64,000 nt of DNA from Vombatus ursinus (lineage: Eukaryota; Chordata; Mammalia; Diprotodontia; Vombatidae): assembly GCF_900497805.2 (NCBI RefSeq), contig NW_020954570.1, positions 9,394,586 to 9,458,585 of the forward strand, given 5' to 3'. A program made the translations under genes and the position numbers. A model generated the notes under the pieces. The model saw only the letters and a program-made list of their open reading frames with translations. It ran no database searches and was not told the origin of the DNA. Below, piece by piece: positions 11,345-23,398 of the stretch (its first letter is position 1; each line of letters starts with the position of its first letter).

Positions 11345-11625
11345 AAATAATATTCTACCCAATGGTCTCATCTGTCAAGATAATTTTGAATTCATCCCTT
11401 GCCATCCCTACATTTATTATCTCTCCCAATGTGCATCATCTGCAAATTTAATAAGAATGAAATCTATACCTTTATCCAAATCATAAAGAGCAGATACTCC
11501 AGTATTCCAAAGATCCAGGTTGACATTAAACTATTACTGGCTTCTACTTGGGTTCATCCATTCTGAATCCATGAAGCTGTATTAACATCTAACTCACATC
11601 AGTCCATCTATTCCAGAAGACATCA
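11345..11625 (-). mobile_element. L3/CR1-type LINE, RT region
   Basis: In antisense this gives the CR1-clade reverse transcriptase. On the minus strand 'aaatttgcagatgatgcaca' (KFADDAH) is the catalytic box, preceded by 'atgatttggataaaggtata' and by 'aatgtcaacctggatctt'. The order matches L3/CR1 relics of mammals. Strongly decayed. Confidence 0.75.
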
Positions 11626-11627
11626 AT

Positions 11628-11760
11628 CAACGAACAAGACTACATTAAGCACCTATAATCTGTCAAACACTGGGTAGGCACTGAGCATACAAATACTAAA
11701 ATGAAAAAAAATTATACTACAAGCACCTGACATTGCAAAGGGAAATATGCATGTAGTAAT
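11628..11760 (-). mobile_element. L2-like 3' end fragment
   Basis: 'acattaagcacctataatct' followed by 'cactgggtaggcactgagca' matches the complement of the L2 tail with substitutions. It abuts the L3 fragment. Confidence 0.6.
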
Positions 11761-12239
11761 GACTAACAGGATGGAAGACTAGACACTTTCTCCAATCCTC
11801 ATGACCTCTCCAAAGTAAGAATTATGTGCAAGAATTAAAGCAATTTCAGATGTTTTCATGGTCTAAGACAGTAAGAACCATACTGAGATAACCTGAAGAG
11901 AAGTCTAATCCCAAAAGCATTCATTTAACATTCCCTGTCCACAAGCAACCATGCTGCACAAGCTGATCCATATGCTTACAATAGAATTTAATTCTATCAC
12001 CACCCCCCCAACTCATCTTGTGGAAAATCAAAAACCAGAAGTTTGCTCTGCCTGAAACAACAGCTTTGCCATGTTGTGTCCTTTGATCATACTCAGCCAA
12101 AGAAATTAATTTGAGGGCAATCACTAATGCGTTCCCAAAGCTTTGCTTTACAGAGGGCTCACAACCTTTCTAGTAATTCCATTTTCCATCAGCTATTACG
12201 CTTGGCTTCAATTCCAGGGAACAACCTGCATTTGTGTAC

Positions 12240-12895
12240 CTATTTTTTCCACAGCCCTTCCAGCATTTGACATTTTCCTTTTTTGTTATCTTGATGGACG
12301 TAAATAGACAAAATAGAGATGTAAACAATCCAATATCAGAGTTGTTTTAATTTGTATTTCTCTAATTATTGGTGATTTAGAGCCTTTTTATATGACTGAT
12401 GATAATTTAGAGCATTTTCCCACATGACTGTTGATAGTTTAGGGCTGCAGTGGTTAATGCACCAACTCTAGAGTCAGAAAGACCTAAGTTCACATCTATT
12501 CAGACACTTACTTGCTGTGTGACCCTGAACAAGTTATTTAATTCTGTTTACCTCAGTTTCCTCATCTGTAAAATGAGCTGGAGAAGGAAATGGCAAACTA
12601 CTCCAGTATTTTTGCCAGGAAAACCCAAAATGAGGTCATGAAGAGTTGGACATGATTAATCAATTAAACAACAACAATTGATAGTTTTGCTTTATTCCTT
12701 TGCAAACTGCCAGTTCAACTCTCTTGATCAGTTAACAATCAGGGAATGACTGTTATTATATATTTGGTTCAAGTGCCTATATATTTGAGAACTAAGACCT
12801 TTATCTGAGACCCTCCTGCAAATAATTTTTGCCAGTTTTTTGCTTTTATTGTAATTTTGAATGCTTTGTTTTGTTTAGGCAAAAAAAAAATGTTA
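12240..12895 (-). mobile_element. L1 ORF2 C-terminal fragment, split by a MAR1 SINE
   Basis: Two antisense L1 segments (about 12240-12440 and 12688-12895) continue each other across the SINE at 12441-12677. The left one holds 'gttgttttaatttgtatttc' and the right one 'actgccagttcaactctctt' and 'gagaactaagacctttatct', the recurrent C-terminal ORF2 region. Confidence 0.85.
12441..12677 (+). mobile_element. MAR1-type SINE with TSD
   Basis: It has a tRNA-like head with a diverged 5' end, 'ttgctgtgtgaccctgaaca', 'cagtttcctcatctgtaaaa', then the RTE-like tail 'gagctggagaaggaaatggc', 'cactccagtatttttgcc'-like sequence and a terminal 'aacaacaacaa'. The 10-bp direct repeat 'ttgatagttt' flanks it at 12431-12440 and 12678-12687. 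The tail resembles BovB/RTE 3' ends, so RTE-driven mobilisation is inferred. Confidence 0.9.
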
Positions 12896-12919
12896 TCTTC
12901 CTAGTGGGATTGCTAAAGA

Positions 12920-13012
12920 ACATATATACATGTGTGTATATGTGTATGTATACAGACATATTTTTTGTGTTTGTATATAAGCATATATATGTGTATATAT
13001 ATATATATATAT
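12920..13012. repeat. (TA)n/(TG)n microsatellite
   Basis: A mixed TATATG/TGTGTA tract ending in about ten TA units, at the junction of two L1 pieces of opposite orientation. Confidence 0.9.
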
Positions 13013-13024
13013 TTGTCAGCATCA

Positions 13025-13778
13025 TATGAGGCTTTACAAAAAGTGGCCATGAAAATGTATTATGGGGAAAAGATATTGCAAATACATATAAAAAGGCAGA
13101 AACAGTAAATATTATTTAAAGAGTATAATGCAATAAGAATAGTAATCAGTTCAAGGAGCATAAAAAAAAGGCACATATGGAGACAACAATAAAATCCTAA
13201 CTAATGAATGGGTCAAATAATATATTAAAGGAGAAACAACAATTCTGTGGCAAAATTGTAATTTTGAAACAACACAACAAAATTTCTACAATCCTAAGGA
13301 AGAAATATTATATTTCTACTAATACACATTTACAAAATAGAAAAGGAAACAATTAAAGAAATGAATACACATTTAACAAAATTAGAAATCCAACAAATAA
13401 ATAAACCTAAAATAAAAAAGAAGAGATATTAAAAATTAGTGGGAAAATTGATAACCTGGACACCAAAAACTATGCAAATAATAAATAAAATTACATGCTG
13501 ATTCTTTTAAAAGACTAATAAAATTGATATATCCTTAGCCTATGTGATTAAAAAGATGAGGACAGAAAAAGAAAGCAAGAAAATAGCAAACAAGGTGAAT
13601 CACAACAAATCCAGAAGGAATACAAAAAAAATTATCAGAAGGTACTATGCATACTTGCATACTAACAACCTGAGAGCTTAAAAGAAAAAGAGGAATATCT
13701 TCAAAAATATAAAATACTCAAAACACAAGAAACGAAATAGAGTTGTCAACAATCCAATCTCAGAAGAAAAAAAAATTG
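13025..13778 (+). mobile_element. L1 ORF2 fragment (endonuclease to RT linker)
   Basis: Sense L1 ORF2 from the end of the endonuclease into the linker: 'aaaaaggcagaaacagtaaa', 'gaaatattatatttctacta', 'aaaattagaaatccaacaaa', 'ttatcagaaggtactatgca'. No frame is preserved over any length. It ends where an L1 5' UTR begins. Confidence 0.85.
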
Positions 13779-13789
13779 AAATAGTTGCA

Positions 13790-14690
13790 AATAGATAACC
13801 AAAGGAAAAACTCCAGGACATGGAGAATAGTACAGCAACAGTAACAGCAGCTGCGGAACCACAACAGGCAGAAGCAGTAATGAGCTGTGGAGCAGCAGTG
13901 GCAGAGAACAGAACAGTGCCAAAGGATGGTTAGGAAATGGAACAGCTGGGCAAAAAGAGATCCCAGGGAACTCCTGCACTTGCACTGGGAGCAGTAATAG
14001 GCACCACCTGGCACTCATAGTCCCAGCTTTCAAGGTCACATGGGAGTAGGGACCATATCTCTGTGAGGACCAGAGTACAGACCTGAAAGGCAGTGGATAG
14101 ACCTCTCTTCAGATCACACCACATTGGGAGCACCAAAAACTTACAAGACCCTTCAGACTGACCTGTGAAAGCAGCAGCAGGACCCAAAAGAAAGAATCTC
14201 AGGTTAGTCATCCCCCAACCAGGAATAAGCAGAGCCCAACTTTGACATAAAGCTTAAAGTCAAGAAGTACACTAGAAAAATGAGCAAAGAAAGAAAGATG
14301 ACAATAAAAAGCTGCTGTGGCTCAAGACACAAACAGGAAGACTACTTAAAAACATCTATAAGCAAAGTTCCAAAAAAAAATGTAGAGTCAATATATGACC
14401 AAAAAGAATTCCTTGGAGAGTTAAGAAAGAGATAAATAAATAGCAAAGATTTTAAAAATTAAATAAGAATGGTAGAGGATAAATTGGGAAATAGAAATTT
14501 GAGTTACGCAAGAAAATTATGAAAAAGACAATTTAAAGCTTGGTACAAGAGGCTCAAAAATGACAACTCCTTAGAAGTCAGAATTGACCAGGTGGAAGCT
14601 AATAACTCTGTAAGATAAGAAGAAACAATCATTGTTGCGGAGAACAGAGCAACAGCTCAAAGTTCAGGACACTAACAAGATAAATGCTTA
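13790..14690 (+). mobile_element. L1 5' UTR and start of ORF1, 3'-truncated
   Basis: A GC-richer block (13790-14278) is followed by an ORF1-like start at the ATG near 14281 (MSKERKMTIKSC). The N-terminal and coiled-coil part then runs to about 14690, including NSLEVRIDQVEANN near 14565-14605. The N-terminus differs from that of copies A and D, so it may be a third ORF1 lineage. The rest of the element is absent. Confidence 0.7.
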
Positions 14691-14984
14691 ATTTAAATTT
14701 TCATTACAAGCCACTGGAGGGAGAACACTAGATAAATTGAAAAGAAAAATTTCTGTGGAGTTAGTTGACTTTGACTACAAGTAACTTCATCCCAAATATA
14801 TGAAAAAATGAGGAAAAATAACGCAAGTGAAGTTATGTTAGATCACAAATTATTAATAAGAATAAGGTGACAATGTTCCCAAAAAGGAAAGATAAAAATG
14901 GTCTCCAGTTTTCAGATATGGTCTTGTGATATCTTAAAACCATTAAATATGGCCCAGTGAGGTGAGCAGGGATCAAAAAGTAGT
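14691..14984. other. Sequence without a recognised feature
   Basis: A 290-bp stretch that may contain badly worn ORF1 sequence at its left edge. Nothing else is recognised. Confidence 0.35.
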
Positions 14985-15175
14985 AGGTGTCAGTAAAAGT
15001 GTCCTTGAAAAGCTGCCATATGGAAAAAGAACTTACTTTGTTCTGTTTGATCCCTGAAGGCAGATCTAGGAGCAATAAATGAATGTTGTAAAAGTTTTGA
15101 TGTAAGGAAAGACTTATTAAATGTTAAAACTATCTAAAGATTTAATGGACTGCCATGATGATAATGGTTTCCCCC
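14985..15175 (+). mobile_element. L3/CR1-type LINE 3' fragment
   Basis: 'ttctgtttgatccctgaagg', 'cagatctaggagcaataaat' and 'gatgtaaggaaagacttatt' follow the order of the L3/CR1 3' region in sense orientation. Confidence 0.7.
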
Positions 15176-15189
15176 ATACTCAAATAATT

Positions 15190-15705
15190 TTGATCAATAA
15201 ATATTTATAAATGATTAATATATGCTGGGCACTGTGCTAAGTTCTGAGGATTAAGAAAAAAGAAAAAGACAGCCCCTGCTCTTGAATATTTCTCAAACAA
15301 ATGGGCAAGACAAGCAAACAATTATGTATAGACAAACTATACACGGGATAAATTGGAAATAATCATAGAAGAAAGATGCTAGAATGAGTGGGATTGGGAA
15401 AGACTTCCTATAGAAGATGAGATTTCAGCTGGGACTTGAACCAGGAAAGTCAAGAGACAGAAATGAAGTAGGAGAGAATTCCATACATGAGAGAAAGTTA
15501 ATGAAAATGCCAAAGTTGGGAAGCAGAGTGTCTTGTTCAAGGAATAACAAGGAAGCCAATGTCACTGAATTAAAGAGTATTTAGGGGAGAGCAGTGTAAG
15601 GTGAAAGAAGACTGAAAAGATTTAGGGGGTAAGTTATGAAGGGCTTTGAATGCCAAACAGAAAGTTTTATTTTTGATCCTGGAAGTGATAGCTAGTGTAA
15701 TAGGA
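15190..15705 (-). mobile_element. L2 fragment, C-terminal coding part and 3' end
   Basis: Antisense L2: 'gctgggcactgtgctaagtt' (3' end), 'gggaaagacttcctatagaa', 'gatttcagctgggacttgaa', 'gaagggctttgaatgccaaa'. On the minus strand the last part reads CLAFKALHNL, the typical L2 ORF2 C-terminal motif. Confidence 0.85.
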
Positions 15706-15889
15706 CAAAGCTGCTCCTGGAACCTAATTGTCCTAAGCTTCCCTGACTCAGCATCCTGGTCATCCAGGGGCATAAAAAGGTCAAGCTTCATGGAGTCTGG
15801 GCTTCTCAAATTTGGTGTGTGCTTAAGAATGAGAGGAGTTTGAGAAGTCTTCAAGCAAAACCTGAATGATTCCTTCAGGGTATACAAAG

Positions 15890-16290
15890 ACACACACACA
15901 CACACAATAAAATGATCACTGATCTCTAAGAGCTTAAATTCTATCAGGTAGGATGATCTATAGACATAAGATAAGTATATAGACAATAAATACAAAACAA
16001 ATACAAGATAGTTAGGAATGGAAGGCACCTGCAGTTAGGATGATCAGAAAAGTCTTAATGTTAGTGGTGCTTTATTTCTGTCTTGAAGGAATTGAGAGAT
16101 TCTCTGAGGGACATTATTCCAGGCATGGGGTATGTCATACCATAGCATAGCGATGGGAGATGGACTGTGTAAGAAAGAGAGAAAAGGCCAGTTTTGGGGA
16201 ATGGCAGTAATGTATGAGGCCGTGACTGAGTTGTCAAGTGATTTAACAGCCAAAGAGAGGACTTTTTAAGAGGTCGCTTTTAGAGTCAAC
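15890..16290 (-). mobile_element. Second L2 fragment in the same orientation
   Basis: Antisense L2 sequence repeats the region of the previous copy with a different decay pattern: 'ggacattattccaggcatgg' and, on the minus strand, a peptide ending in AWNNVPQRISQFLQDRN, the L2 C-terminus. A short (AC)n run sits at its left edge (15889-15906). Confidence 0.7.
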
Positions 16291-16303
16291 TAGTTTTGTT
16301 CAT

Positions 16304-16540
16304 GGGCAGCTAGGTGGCCCAATGGATAGAGTGTTGGGCCTAGAATCAGGAAGATCTGAGTTCAAATCCAGCCTCAGACACTTACTAGTAGTGTGACCCT
16401 GGGTAAGTCACTTAATCCCGATTGCCTTGGTTCCCTGATCTGTAAAATGATCTGGAGAAGAAAATGGCAAGCCACTCCAGTATTTTTGCCAAGAAAACCC
16501 TAAATGCAATCATAGAAAGTCAGACACGACTAAACAACTA
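16304..16540 (+). mobile_element. MAR1-type SINE with TSD
   Basis: A full structure: 'gggcagctaggtggcccaat' head, 'gagttcaaatccagcctcag' B-box region, 'gtgtgaccctgggtaagtca', then the RTE-like tail 'agccactccagtatttttgc' and 'agtcagacacgactaaacaa'. It is flanked by 'agttttgttcat' (16292-16303) and 'agtcttgttcat' (16541-16552), a 12-bp duplication with one mismatch. Confidence 0.93.
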
Positions 16541-16555
16541 AGTCTTGTTCATCAG

Positions 16556-17130
16556 TTTTTGAATTTCATTTTCTGTGCCCCTTTCCAAAAAAAGATTTCT
16601 CTTACTGTCTTCATTATCCATTTTTTCTTTCTGTTTATTCTACACCTTTATTCTCTGATTCATGACCCTTATAATTATCTGGCCTCTCTCTATTGTCTCT
16701 ATTCTTCATGCAATTAAAACTTCTAAGGTATCCATTGTAGGCTTTCCCCTCTATCTGGTTTCTGCCACTGCCTCATGGAGCTTGCTCCATGGTCCTCCTT
16801 TTCCATTGTGCCTGAACAATGCCCCAAAGTGTAACATCAGAGCAGATATTACTCCATGGTAGGGCGTACCCCCCCCCCACCATATATTTGGTTATGCAGC
16901 CTACCATTAATCTCTACTTTCCCCCAGTTACATTTCCCCCACCCCACTTGCCTCAAAATTTCCCAGAGTCCCTGCCTTTTTGCTCTTCCAGGCATCAATT
17001 GCTCCCCGTAGTATGAAAAGTGGTTTTTTCAAGCATCAGATTCCTCAGACTACACCCAGTTAAAGGTCCTTATCTTTCTTCACAGATCATAGCTCTTTAC
17101 CCATAGGAGCATTCATTAGTGTACTCTCCT
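16556..17130. other. Pyrimidine-rich sequence without a recognised feature
   Basis: CT-rich, somewhat GC-richer DNA with a run of about ten C at 16869-16879. Short open frames at 16662-16862 and 16819-17016 lack any recognisable motif. I see no repeat family. Confidence 0.4.
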
Positions 17131-17550
17131 TCCACCACCAAAGCAAAGTCTCCTCCCTTCCCCTCCTTTCTCTGTTTCTTACATCACCACAGTCATCCCA
17201 AGTATACCTCCTTCTACATCTACTAGAAAGTCATTCCATACCACAAATATAATTTTTTTTAGAGAGGAAAAAAGTCATTGAAACTGTTTGATACATTGAA
17301 GAAGTCTGAAAATATGTGCAATGTATAATACCTGTGGACCTCTCACCTCCATGAAATGGTAGATTGGGGGAGGCTTCTCATATCTCCTCATTTGAGTCCT
17401 GCTTGAGTTTTAAAATTTGCTATATACTTAACTTTTAATTTTTTTGTGTATAGTTTTTTTACTGCATATATTGATTTCTTGGCTCTGTTTATTTTACTCT
17501 GCAACAGTTCATTTAAATATTTCCATGCTTCTCTGTATTCATCACACATG
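17130..17550 (-). mobile_element. Older L1 3' UTR fragment
   Basis: Antisense 3' UTR of an older L1 type that also occurs at 28805-29930: 'gaagtctgaaaatatgtgca', 'agagaggaaaaaagtcatt', 'ggctctgtttattttactct', 'cttctctgtattcatcacac'. It is cut at 17550 by a younger L1 tail. Confidence 0.75.
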
Positions 17551-17554
17551 TTAT

Positions 17555-17830
17555 TTTTTCTTTTTTTTTAACATTCATTTTTTTTTTATATTTTGAGTTT
17601 CAAATTCTCTCCCTTCTTCCAGCTCCTCCCATACCCACTGAGAAGGAAAGTAGTATGATACCCATTATACATGTGAAGTCATACAAAACATATTTCCATA
17701 TTATCCATGTTTTATTTAAAGAAGAAAAATAAAGTGAAAAACAATATACTTCAATCTGAATTCAGATTCATCAGTTTTTTCTCAGGAAGTAGATAATATC
17801 TGTATTTAATATTTTAGTGACCTTTATTTC
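17555..17830 (-). mobile_element. L1 3' end fragment
   Basis: Antisense L1 tail: 'ttttgagtttcaaattctct', 'gatacccattatacatgtga', 'aatatacttcaatctgaatt'. It is directly followed by another copy of the same tail region in the same orientation. Confidence 0.85.
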
Positions 17831-17839
17831 TTTTAAATA

Positions 17840-19060
17840 TATTGTATTTTGTTAACCATTTCCCGATTAAATTAAAAAATAACTTATTTTTTAAAATTGG
17901 GAGTTCCAAATTCTCTCTCTCTTGCCCTTCCCCCACTCTTGGAGAAAGCAAGCAATATAATATTGATTATACATATGAAGATATGTAAAACATATTTCCA
18001 TTTTGGCCATGTTGCAAAGGAAAACACACACATATATTCCAAGAAAAATCAAGAAAGTGAAAAACAATATGTTTCAATCTGAACATAGATTCATCAGTTC
18101 TCTCTCAGGAAGTGGATAGTATTTTTCATCAAGTCCTTTGGAATTGTCTTGGAACATTGTCTTGATCAAAATAGCTAAGTCTTTCACAGTTGATCATCAT
18201 TACAATATTGCTGTACTATGTACAATATTCTTCTGTTTCTCCTCTTCACTTTGCATCATTCATATAAGACTTTTCAGTTATTTTCTGAAACCATTCTGCT
18301 CATTATTTCTTACAGCATAATAATATTTCATCACAATTATATTCCACAACTTGTTCAGCCATTTCCCAATTGATGGGCATCTTCTCAATTTCCAAATTTT
18401 GCCATCACAAAAAGTTGCTATAAATATTTTTGTACACATAGATATTTTCTTTTTTATTTAATCTGACTGGGATACAAACCTAGTAGTGGTATTTCTGGGT
18501 CAAAGGCTACACACAGTTTTATAGCCCTTTGTGCATAGTTCTAAATTGTTCTCCCAAATAATTGGACCAGTTCACAACTCCACCAACAGTGCATTAGTGT
18601 CCCTATTTTTCCAATCCCTTCACACATTATCATTTTCCGTATCACGTTAGCAAATCTCAGAGGTGTGAGGTAGCACCTCAGAGTTATTTTAGTGTGTATT
18701 TCTGTAATTATTAGTGATTTTGAACATTTTTCCATGTGACTTCATAGCTTTGATTTCTTCTTCTGAAAACTGCCCATTCATATTCTTTGACCATTTATCA
18801 ATTGGGGAATGACTCTTATTTTTTATAAATTTGACTCAGTTCCTTATATAATTGACAAATGAAGGCTTTTATAAGAGAAATTTGCTGTGATTCCCCCTGC
18901 CCCACAATCTCCCAACAAGCATACAGTTTCTTGCTCTCCTAATTTTGGCTACATTGGTTTTGCTTGTGCAAATTTTTTTTTTATTTCATGTAATCAAAAT
19001 TATCCATTTTACTCCCTGTGATTCTATCTCTTGTTTGATCACACTTTTTCCTTGTACAGC
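17840..19060 (-). mobile_element. L1 3' part (ORF2 C-terminus and 3' UTR)
   Basis: Antisense L1 from the tail ('gggagttccaaattctctct', 17895) through the 3' UTR ('agtagtggtatttctgggtc', 18480) into ORF2 ('tttatcaattggggaatgac' near 18795, 'aaaattatccattttactcc' near 18995). At about 19060 it meets a plus-strand L1 head to head. Confidence 0.9.
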
Positions 19061-19373
19061 TCCAAATATTTAAGGAACAATTAATCCCAATACTATAGAA
19101 ACTATTTGAAAAAATAGGTAAAGGAGTCATAAAAATGTTTTATGAAACAAATAAGGCACTGATACCTAAACCAGGGAGAGCAAAAAAAGAGAAAGAAAAC
19201 TATAGACTAATCAGTATAAAGAATATTGATGCAAAAAATATAAATAAAATACAAGCAAAGAGATTACAGTAATATATGACAGTGGGATTGATACCAGTAA
19301 TGCAGAACTGGTTCACTATTAGGAAAACTATAAGCAAGATTGACCATATTAATAGCAAAAACAACAAAATCAT

Positions 19374-19958
19374 ATGATTATGTCAATAGATGCAGAAGAT
19401 TTTGGCAAAATACAATGCCCATTCCTATTAAAAACACTAGAAAGCATAAATTCCGCCTTTTTAAAAATGACAAGTAGTATCTCTTTAAAACCAACAGCAA
19501 GCATTATACGTAATGGGGATAAGCTGGAAGCATTTCCAGTAAGATCAGGGGTGAAACAAGGATGCCCATTATCACCACTGTTATTCAATATTGTACTAGA
19601 AATGACAACTTTAGCAATAAGAGAAGAAAAAGAAATTGAAGGAATTAGAATAGGCAAGGAAGAAACAAAGCTATTACTCTTTGTAGATGATATGATGGTA
19701 TACATAGATAATCCTAAAGAATCAAGTGAAAAACTACTTGAAATAATTAACAACTTTAGCAAAGTTGCAAGATATAAAATAAACCCACATAAATCATTAG
19801 CATTTCTACAGATTACTAACAGAGCACAGCAGCAAGAGATAGAAAGAGAAATTTCATTTAAAGTAACTGTAGACAACATAAAATATTTGAGAGTCTACTT
19901 GCTAAGACAAACCAGGAATTATATGAACACAATTACAAAGCACCTTTCACACAAATAA
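19374..19958 (+). pseudogene. L1 ORF2 reverse-transcriptase fragment, 194 codons
   Basis: The core of the L1 RT domain is open for 194 codons. It has the thumb-side motif SGVKQGCPLSPLLFNIVLE (about 19548-19605) and the catalytic box LLLFVDDMMVYIDNPKES (about 19670-19725), where the usual FADD is FVDD with both aspartates kept. IINNFSKVARYKINPHKS follows. The expected role is target-primed reverse transcription of L1 RNA at a nicked chromosomal site. The endonuclease is missing because the copy is 5'-truncated, and the frame ends at 19958. Codons on the opposite strand are also open, but that is a mirror effect. Confidence 0.9.
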
Positions 19959-20543
19959 AGTCAGATCTAAATAACTGGAAAAATATCAATTGCTCATGGG
20001 TAGGCCAAGCTAATATAATAAACATGACAATTCTACCTAAACTAATTTACATATTTATTGCCATACCAATCAAACTACAAAAAATTATTTTATAGAGCTA
20101 GAAAAAAATAACAAAATTCACCTGGAAGAACAAAAGATCCAGAGTATCAAGGAAAACATTGAAAAGAAATGCAAGGGAAGGTGACCTAGCCATATCAGAT
20201 CTAAAACTGTATTATAAAGCAGCAGTCATCAAAACTACAGAGTACTAACTAAGAAAAGGAGTGGTGGATCAGTGGAACAGGTTAGGTACACAAGACACAG
20301 CACTCAATGAATATAGTAATCTACTTTTTGATAAACCCAAAGACTCTACCTTCTGGGATAAGAACTCATTATTTAACAAAAACTGTCGGGAAAACTGGAA
20401 AATAGTATGGCAGAGACTAGGCATAGACCAACAACATCTTACACTACATACCAAAATAAGGTTAAAATGAGTACATGATTTAGACATAAAGGCTGAGACT
20501 ATAAGCAAATTAGGAAAGCAAGGAATAGTTTACTTGTCAGAGA

Positions 20544-21141
20544 ATGGAAGAATTTATGACCAAACAAGAGATGGAAAATATTACAAAATGCAAAATGGAT
20601 AATTTTTATTACATTAAATTGAAAAGTTTTTGCATGAACAAAGCCAATGCAACTAAGATTAGAAGGAAAGCAGAAAGCTGGGAAACAATTTTTATAGTCA
20701 GGGTCTCTGACAAAGGCCTCATTTATAAAATACATAGAGAATCAAGTAAAATGTTTAAGAATACAAGTCATTCTCCAACTGATAAATGGTCAAAGGATTT
20801 GAACAGGCAGTTTTCAGATAAAGAAATTAAAGCCATCTTAGTCATATGAAAAAACATGCTCTAAATCACTATTGATTAGAGAAATGCAAATCAAAATAAC
20901 TCTGAGGTACCACATCACACCTATAAGACTGGCTAATATGACAAAACAGGAAAATGATAAATGTTGGAGAAGATGTTGGAGAATTGGAACACTAACGCAT
21001 TGTTGGTGGAGTTTTGAACTGATCCAACCATTCTGGAGAGCAATTTGGAACTATACCCAAAAGGCTATAAAACTATGCACACCTTTTGACCCAGTAATAC
21101 CACTTCTAGTTCTGTATCCCAAAGAGATCGTAAAAAAGTGA
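20544..21141 (+). pseudogene. L1 ORF2 C-terminal domain fragment
   Basis: Two adjacent open pieces (20544-20849 and 20872-21141) in different frames. First: IRRKAESWET, then DKGLIYKIHRESSKMFKN and SPTDKWSKDLNRQFSDKE. Second: MIREMQIKITLRYHITPI, then WWSFELIQPFWRAIWNY and PFDPVIPLLVLYPKE, the natural end of ORF2. A frame change lies between them near 20850. Confidence 0.9.
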
Positions 21142-21721
21142 AAAGGACCCACATGTACAAAAATATTTATTTTTTTTTTGTGATGACCAAGAATTGGAAA
21201 TTGAGGGGATGCCCATCAATCGGGTAATGGCTGAACAAGCCATGATATGTGAAATGATGAGCACGTGGACTTCAGAAAAACCTGGAAAGACTTACATGAA
21301 CTGATGCTGAGTGAAGCAAGCAGAACCAGGAGAACATTGTACACAGTAACACCAACATTGTGTAATGGCCAACTATGATAGACTTAACTCTTCTCGGCAA
21401 CACAAGGATCTAAGACAATTCAAAAGACTCATGATGGAAAATGCTATCCATATCCAGAGCAAGAACTATGGAGACAGAAAGCAGATGGAGGTATACTAAT
21501 TTTTTGTTTCTTCTTTCTCATGGTTTTTCCCTTTGGTTCTAATTCTTCTTTACAACGTGACTAATGTGGAAATATGTTTAATATAATTATACATACATAG
21601 CCTGTATCAGATTGCACAACATCTTGGGAGGAGGAAGCAGTTAGAGGGAGAGAAAATTTAGAACTCAAAATCTTATAGAATTGAACACTGAAAACTAAAA
21701 ACAAACAAGTAAATATAATTA

Positions 21722-22747
21722 AAAATAATATTGATGCAAAAATTTAAATAAAATACTAACAAAAATATTACAGTAATGTATCACAGTGGGGTTTATACCA
21801 GGAATGCAGGGCTGGTTCAATATTAGGAAAATCATAAGCATAATTGACCATATCAGTAGCTAAAATAACAAAGTAATATGATTTTATCATTAGATGCAGA
21901 AAAAGCTTTTGACCAAATACAATGCCCATTCCTATTAAAAACACTAGAATGCATAAATTTAGTCTTTTAAAAAAATGATAAGTACTATCTATCTAAAACC
22001 AAGAGCAAGTATTATCTGTGAAGGGAATAAACAAAAAGTCTTCTAATAAGATTAAGGGTGAATCAGCAAGGATGTCCATTATTACTACTACTATTCAATA
22101 TTGTATTAACAATGCTAGCTATAGAAATGACAAGAAAAATAAATTAAAAGAATAACAATGAACAATGAGGAAATAAAATTATCTCTCTCTGGAGATGATA
22201 TGATGGCATAGTTACAGAATCTTAGAAAATCAATTAAAAATTAGTTGAAACTACTAACAATTTTTGCAAAGTTGCAAGGTATAAATAAACTTACACACAT
22301 CATCAGCATTTTTATATATTACCAAGACCCAGCAGGAAGAGATAGAATGATAAATTCCATTCAAAATAATTGAAGAGAGCATAAAATACTCGGAAATCTA
22401 CCTGCCAAGCTATATGCAGGGACTATAGTAAACAAAATAACAAAGCCCTTTTCACACCAAGACAGATCTAAACAATTGAGCTAATATAATAAAAATGACA
22501 ATTCTACTTAAGTTAATTTACTTATTCAGTGCCATAACAATCAAACCTCCAAAAAACTATTTTGTAGAGCTAGAAAAATTTTAAAAATTCAACTGGAAGA
22601 ACAAAAGATCAAGAATAGTAAGGGAACAATGAAAAAAATATGAAGGGAGGTAGCCTAGCAGTACCAGATTTCAAACTGTATTACAAAGCAGTAATCAAAA
22701 CAATCTACTATAGGCTAACAAATAATTTGTTGGGCTAGTGAAATAGA
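21722..22747 (+). mobile_element. L1 ORF2 fragment, left half, split by an RTE-type LINE
   Basis: Sense L1 RT sequence resumes after the previous tail: 'ggaatgcagggctggttcaa', 'ttaagggtgaatcagcaagg', 'aactggaagaacaaaagatc'. It stops in the sequence just after the RT domain, where the RTE-type element begins. The right half is at 25994-26447. About 70 bases expected between the halves are absent. Confidence 0.88.
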
Positions 22748-23251
22748 TTACATTTGTTGTTGTCCTGCATTCTTGAAAAGGACTGAAATGACATCACTAT
22801 GTTGGAGTTGAGGTATAGTGTGTCTGACTAATCAGACCAATATGAGCTCAGAAGGCTCTACCACAAGTGCAGCACAAATAGTCCACGTGAATATTTGGAG
22901 TGGAGATGTCTCTGCATTTGTGCATCTCATATTTCTTTTGAGCTATTGCATTTCTGTTTTGCTCATAAAGCACAGCACCTTCTTTGATGCAGGCACTCCA
23001 TTCTGGGCAGTTCTTTGCTAATGTCTCCCTTGTCATGCAATTGATTCCAAAGTTTTTTTAGAGAGATCTTGATAGCATCCTTTTATCGCTTCTTCTGAAT
23101 TCTATGTGAGCTCTTGCTTTATGTGAATTCCCTATAAAACAGTCTTTTAGGTAAATGCACATTTGACATTTGAACAACATGTCCAGCCCATAGGAGTTGC
23201 ATTCTCTGTATTAGAGTGCTTGGCAGTTTAGCTCAAGAAAGACCTCAGAGG

Positions 23252-23398
23252 GGCAGCTAGGTGGCACAGTGAATAGAGCTCTAGCCTTGGAGTCAGAAGG
23301 ACTTGAGTTCAAATCTGGCCTCAGACATTTGACACTTACCCACTGTGTTACCCTGGCAAGTCACTTAACCCCAACTGCCTTGCCAAAAAAAAAAAAAA
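23252..23398 (+). mobile_element. Short tRNA-derived SINE inside the RTE-type LINE
   Basis: 'gcagctaggtggcacagtga', 'ggagtcagaaggacttgagt', 'tcaaatctggcctcagacat', 'cttaaccccaactgcc', then about 14 A. Flanks 'agacctcag' and 'ggaccttag' look like a decayed duplication. Opposite in strand to its host element and later than it. Confidence 0.92.

Larger units (their letters stand above)
19062..21722 (+). mobile_element. L1, 5'-truncated inside ORF2, with 3' UTR
   Basis: Sense L1 from the RT fingers (about 19062) through RT palm, C-terminal domain and 3' UTR to an A-rich end at 21650-21722 ('gaactcaaaatcttatagaa' and 'ctaaaaacaaacaag'). It keeps the longest uninterrupted ORF2 stretches in the window and so looks like one of the younger L1 copies. 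The 3' UTR holds 'atgcccatcaatcgggtaat' and 'gaaccaggagaacattgtac'. Confidence 0.92.

Noticed and set aside
16304-16380. tRNA gene at SINE heads
   Set aside because: The A- and B-box-like words belong to tRNA-derived SINEs, which continue into SINE cores and tails. No cloverleaf with a proper acceptor stem is present.
19370-19879. 169-codon frame on the minus strand
   Set aside because: It is the mirror of the L1 reverse-transcriptase frame on the plus strand and has no independent support.
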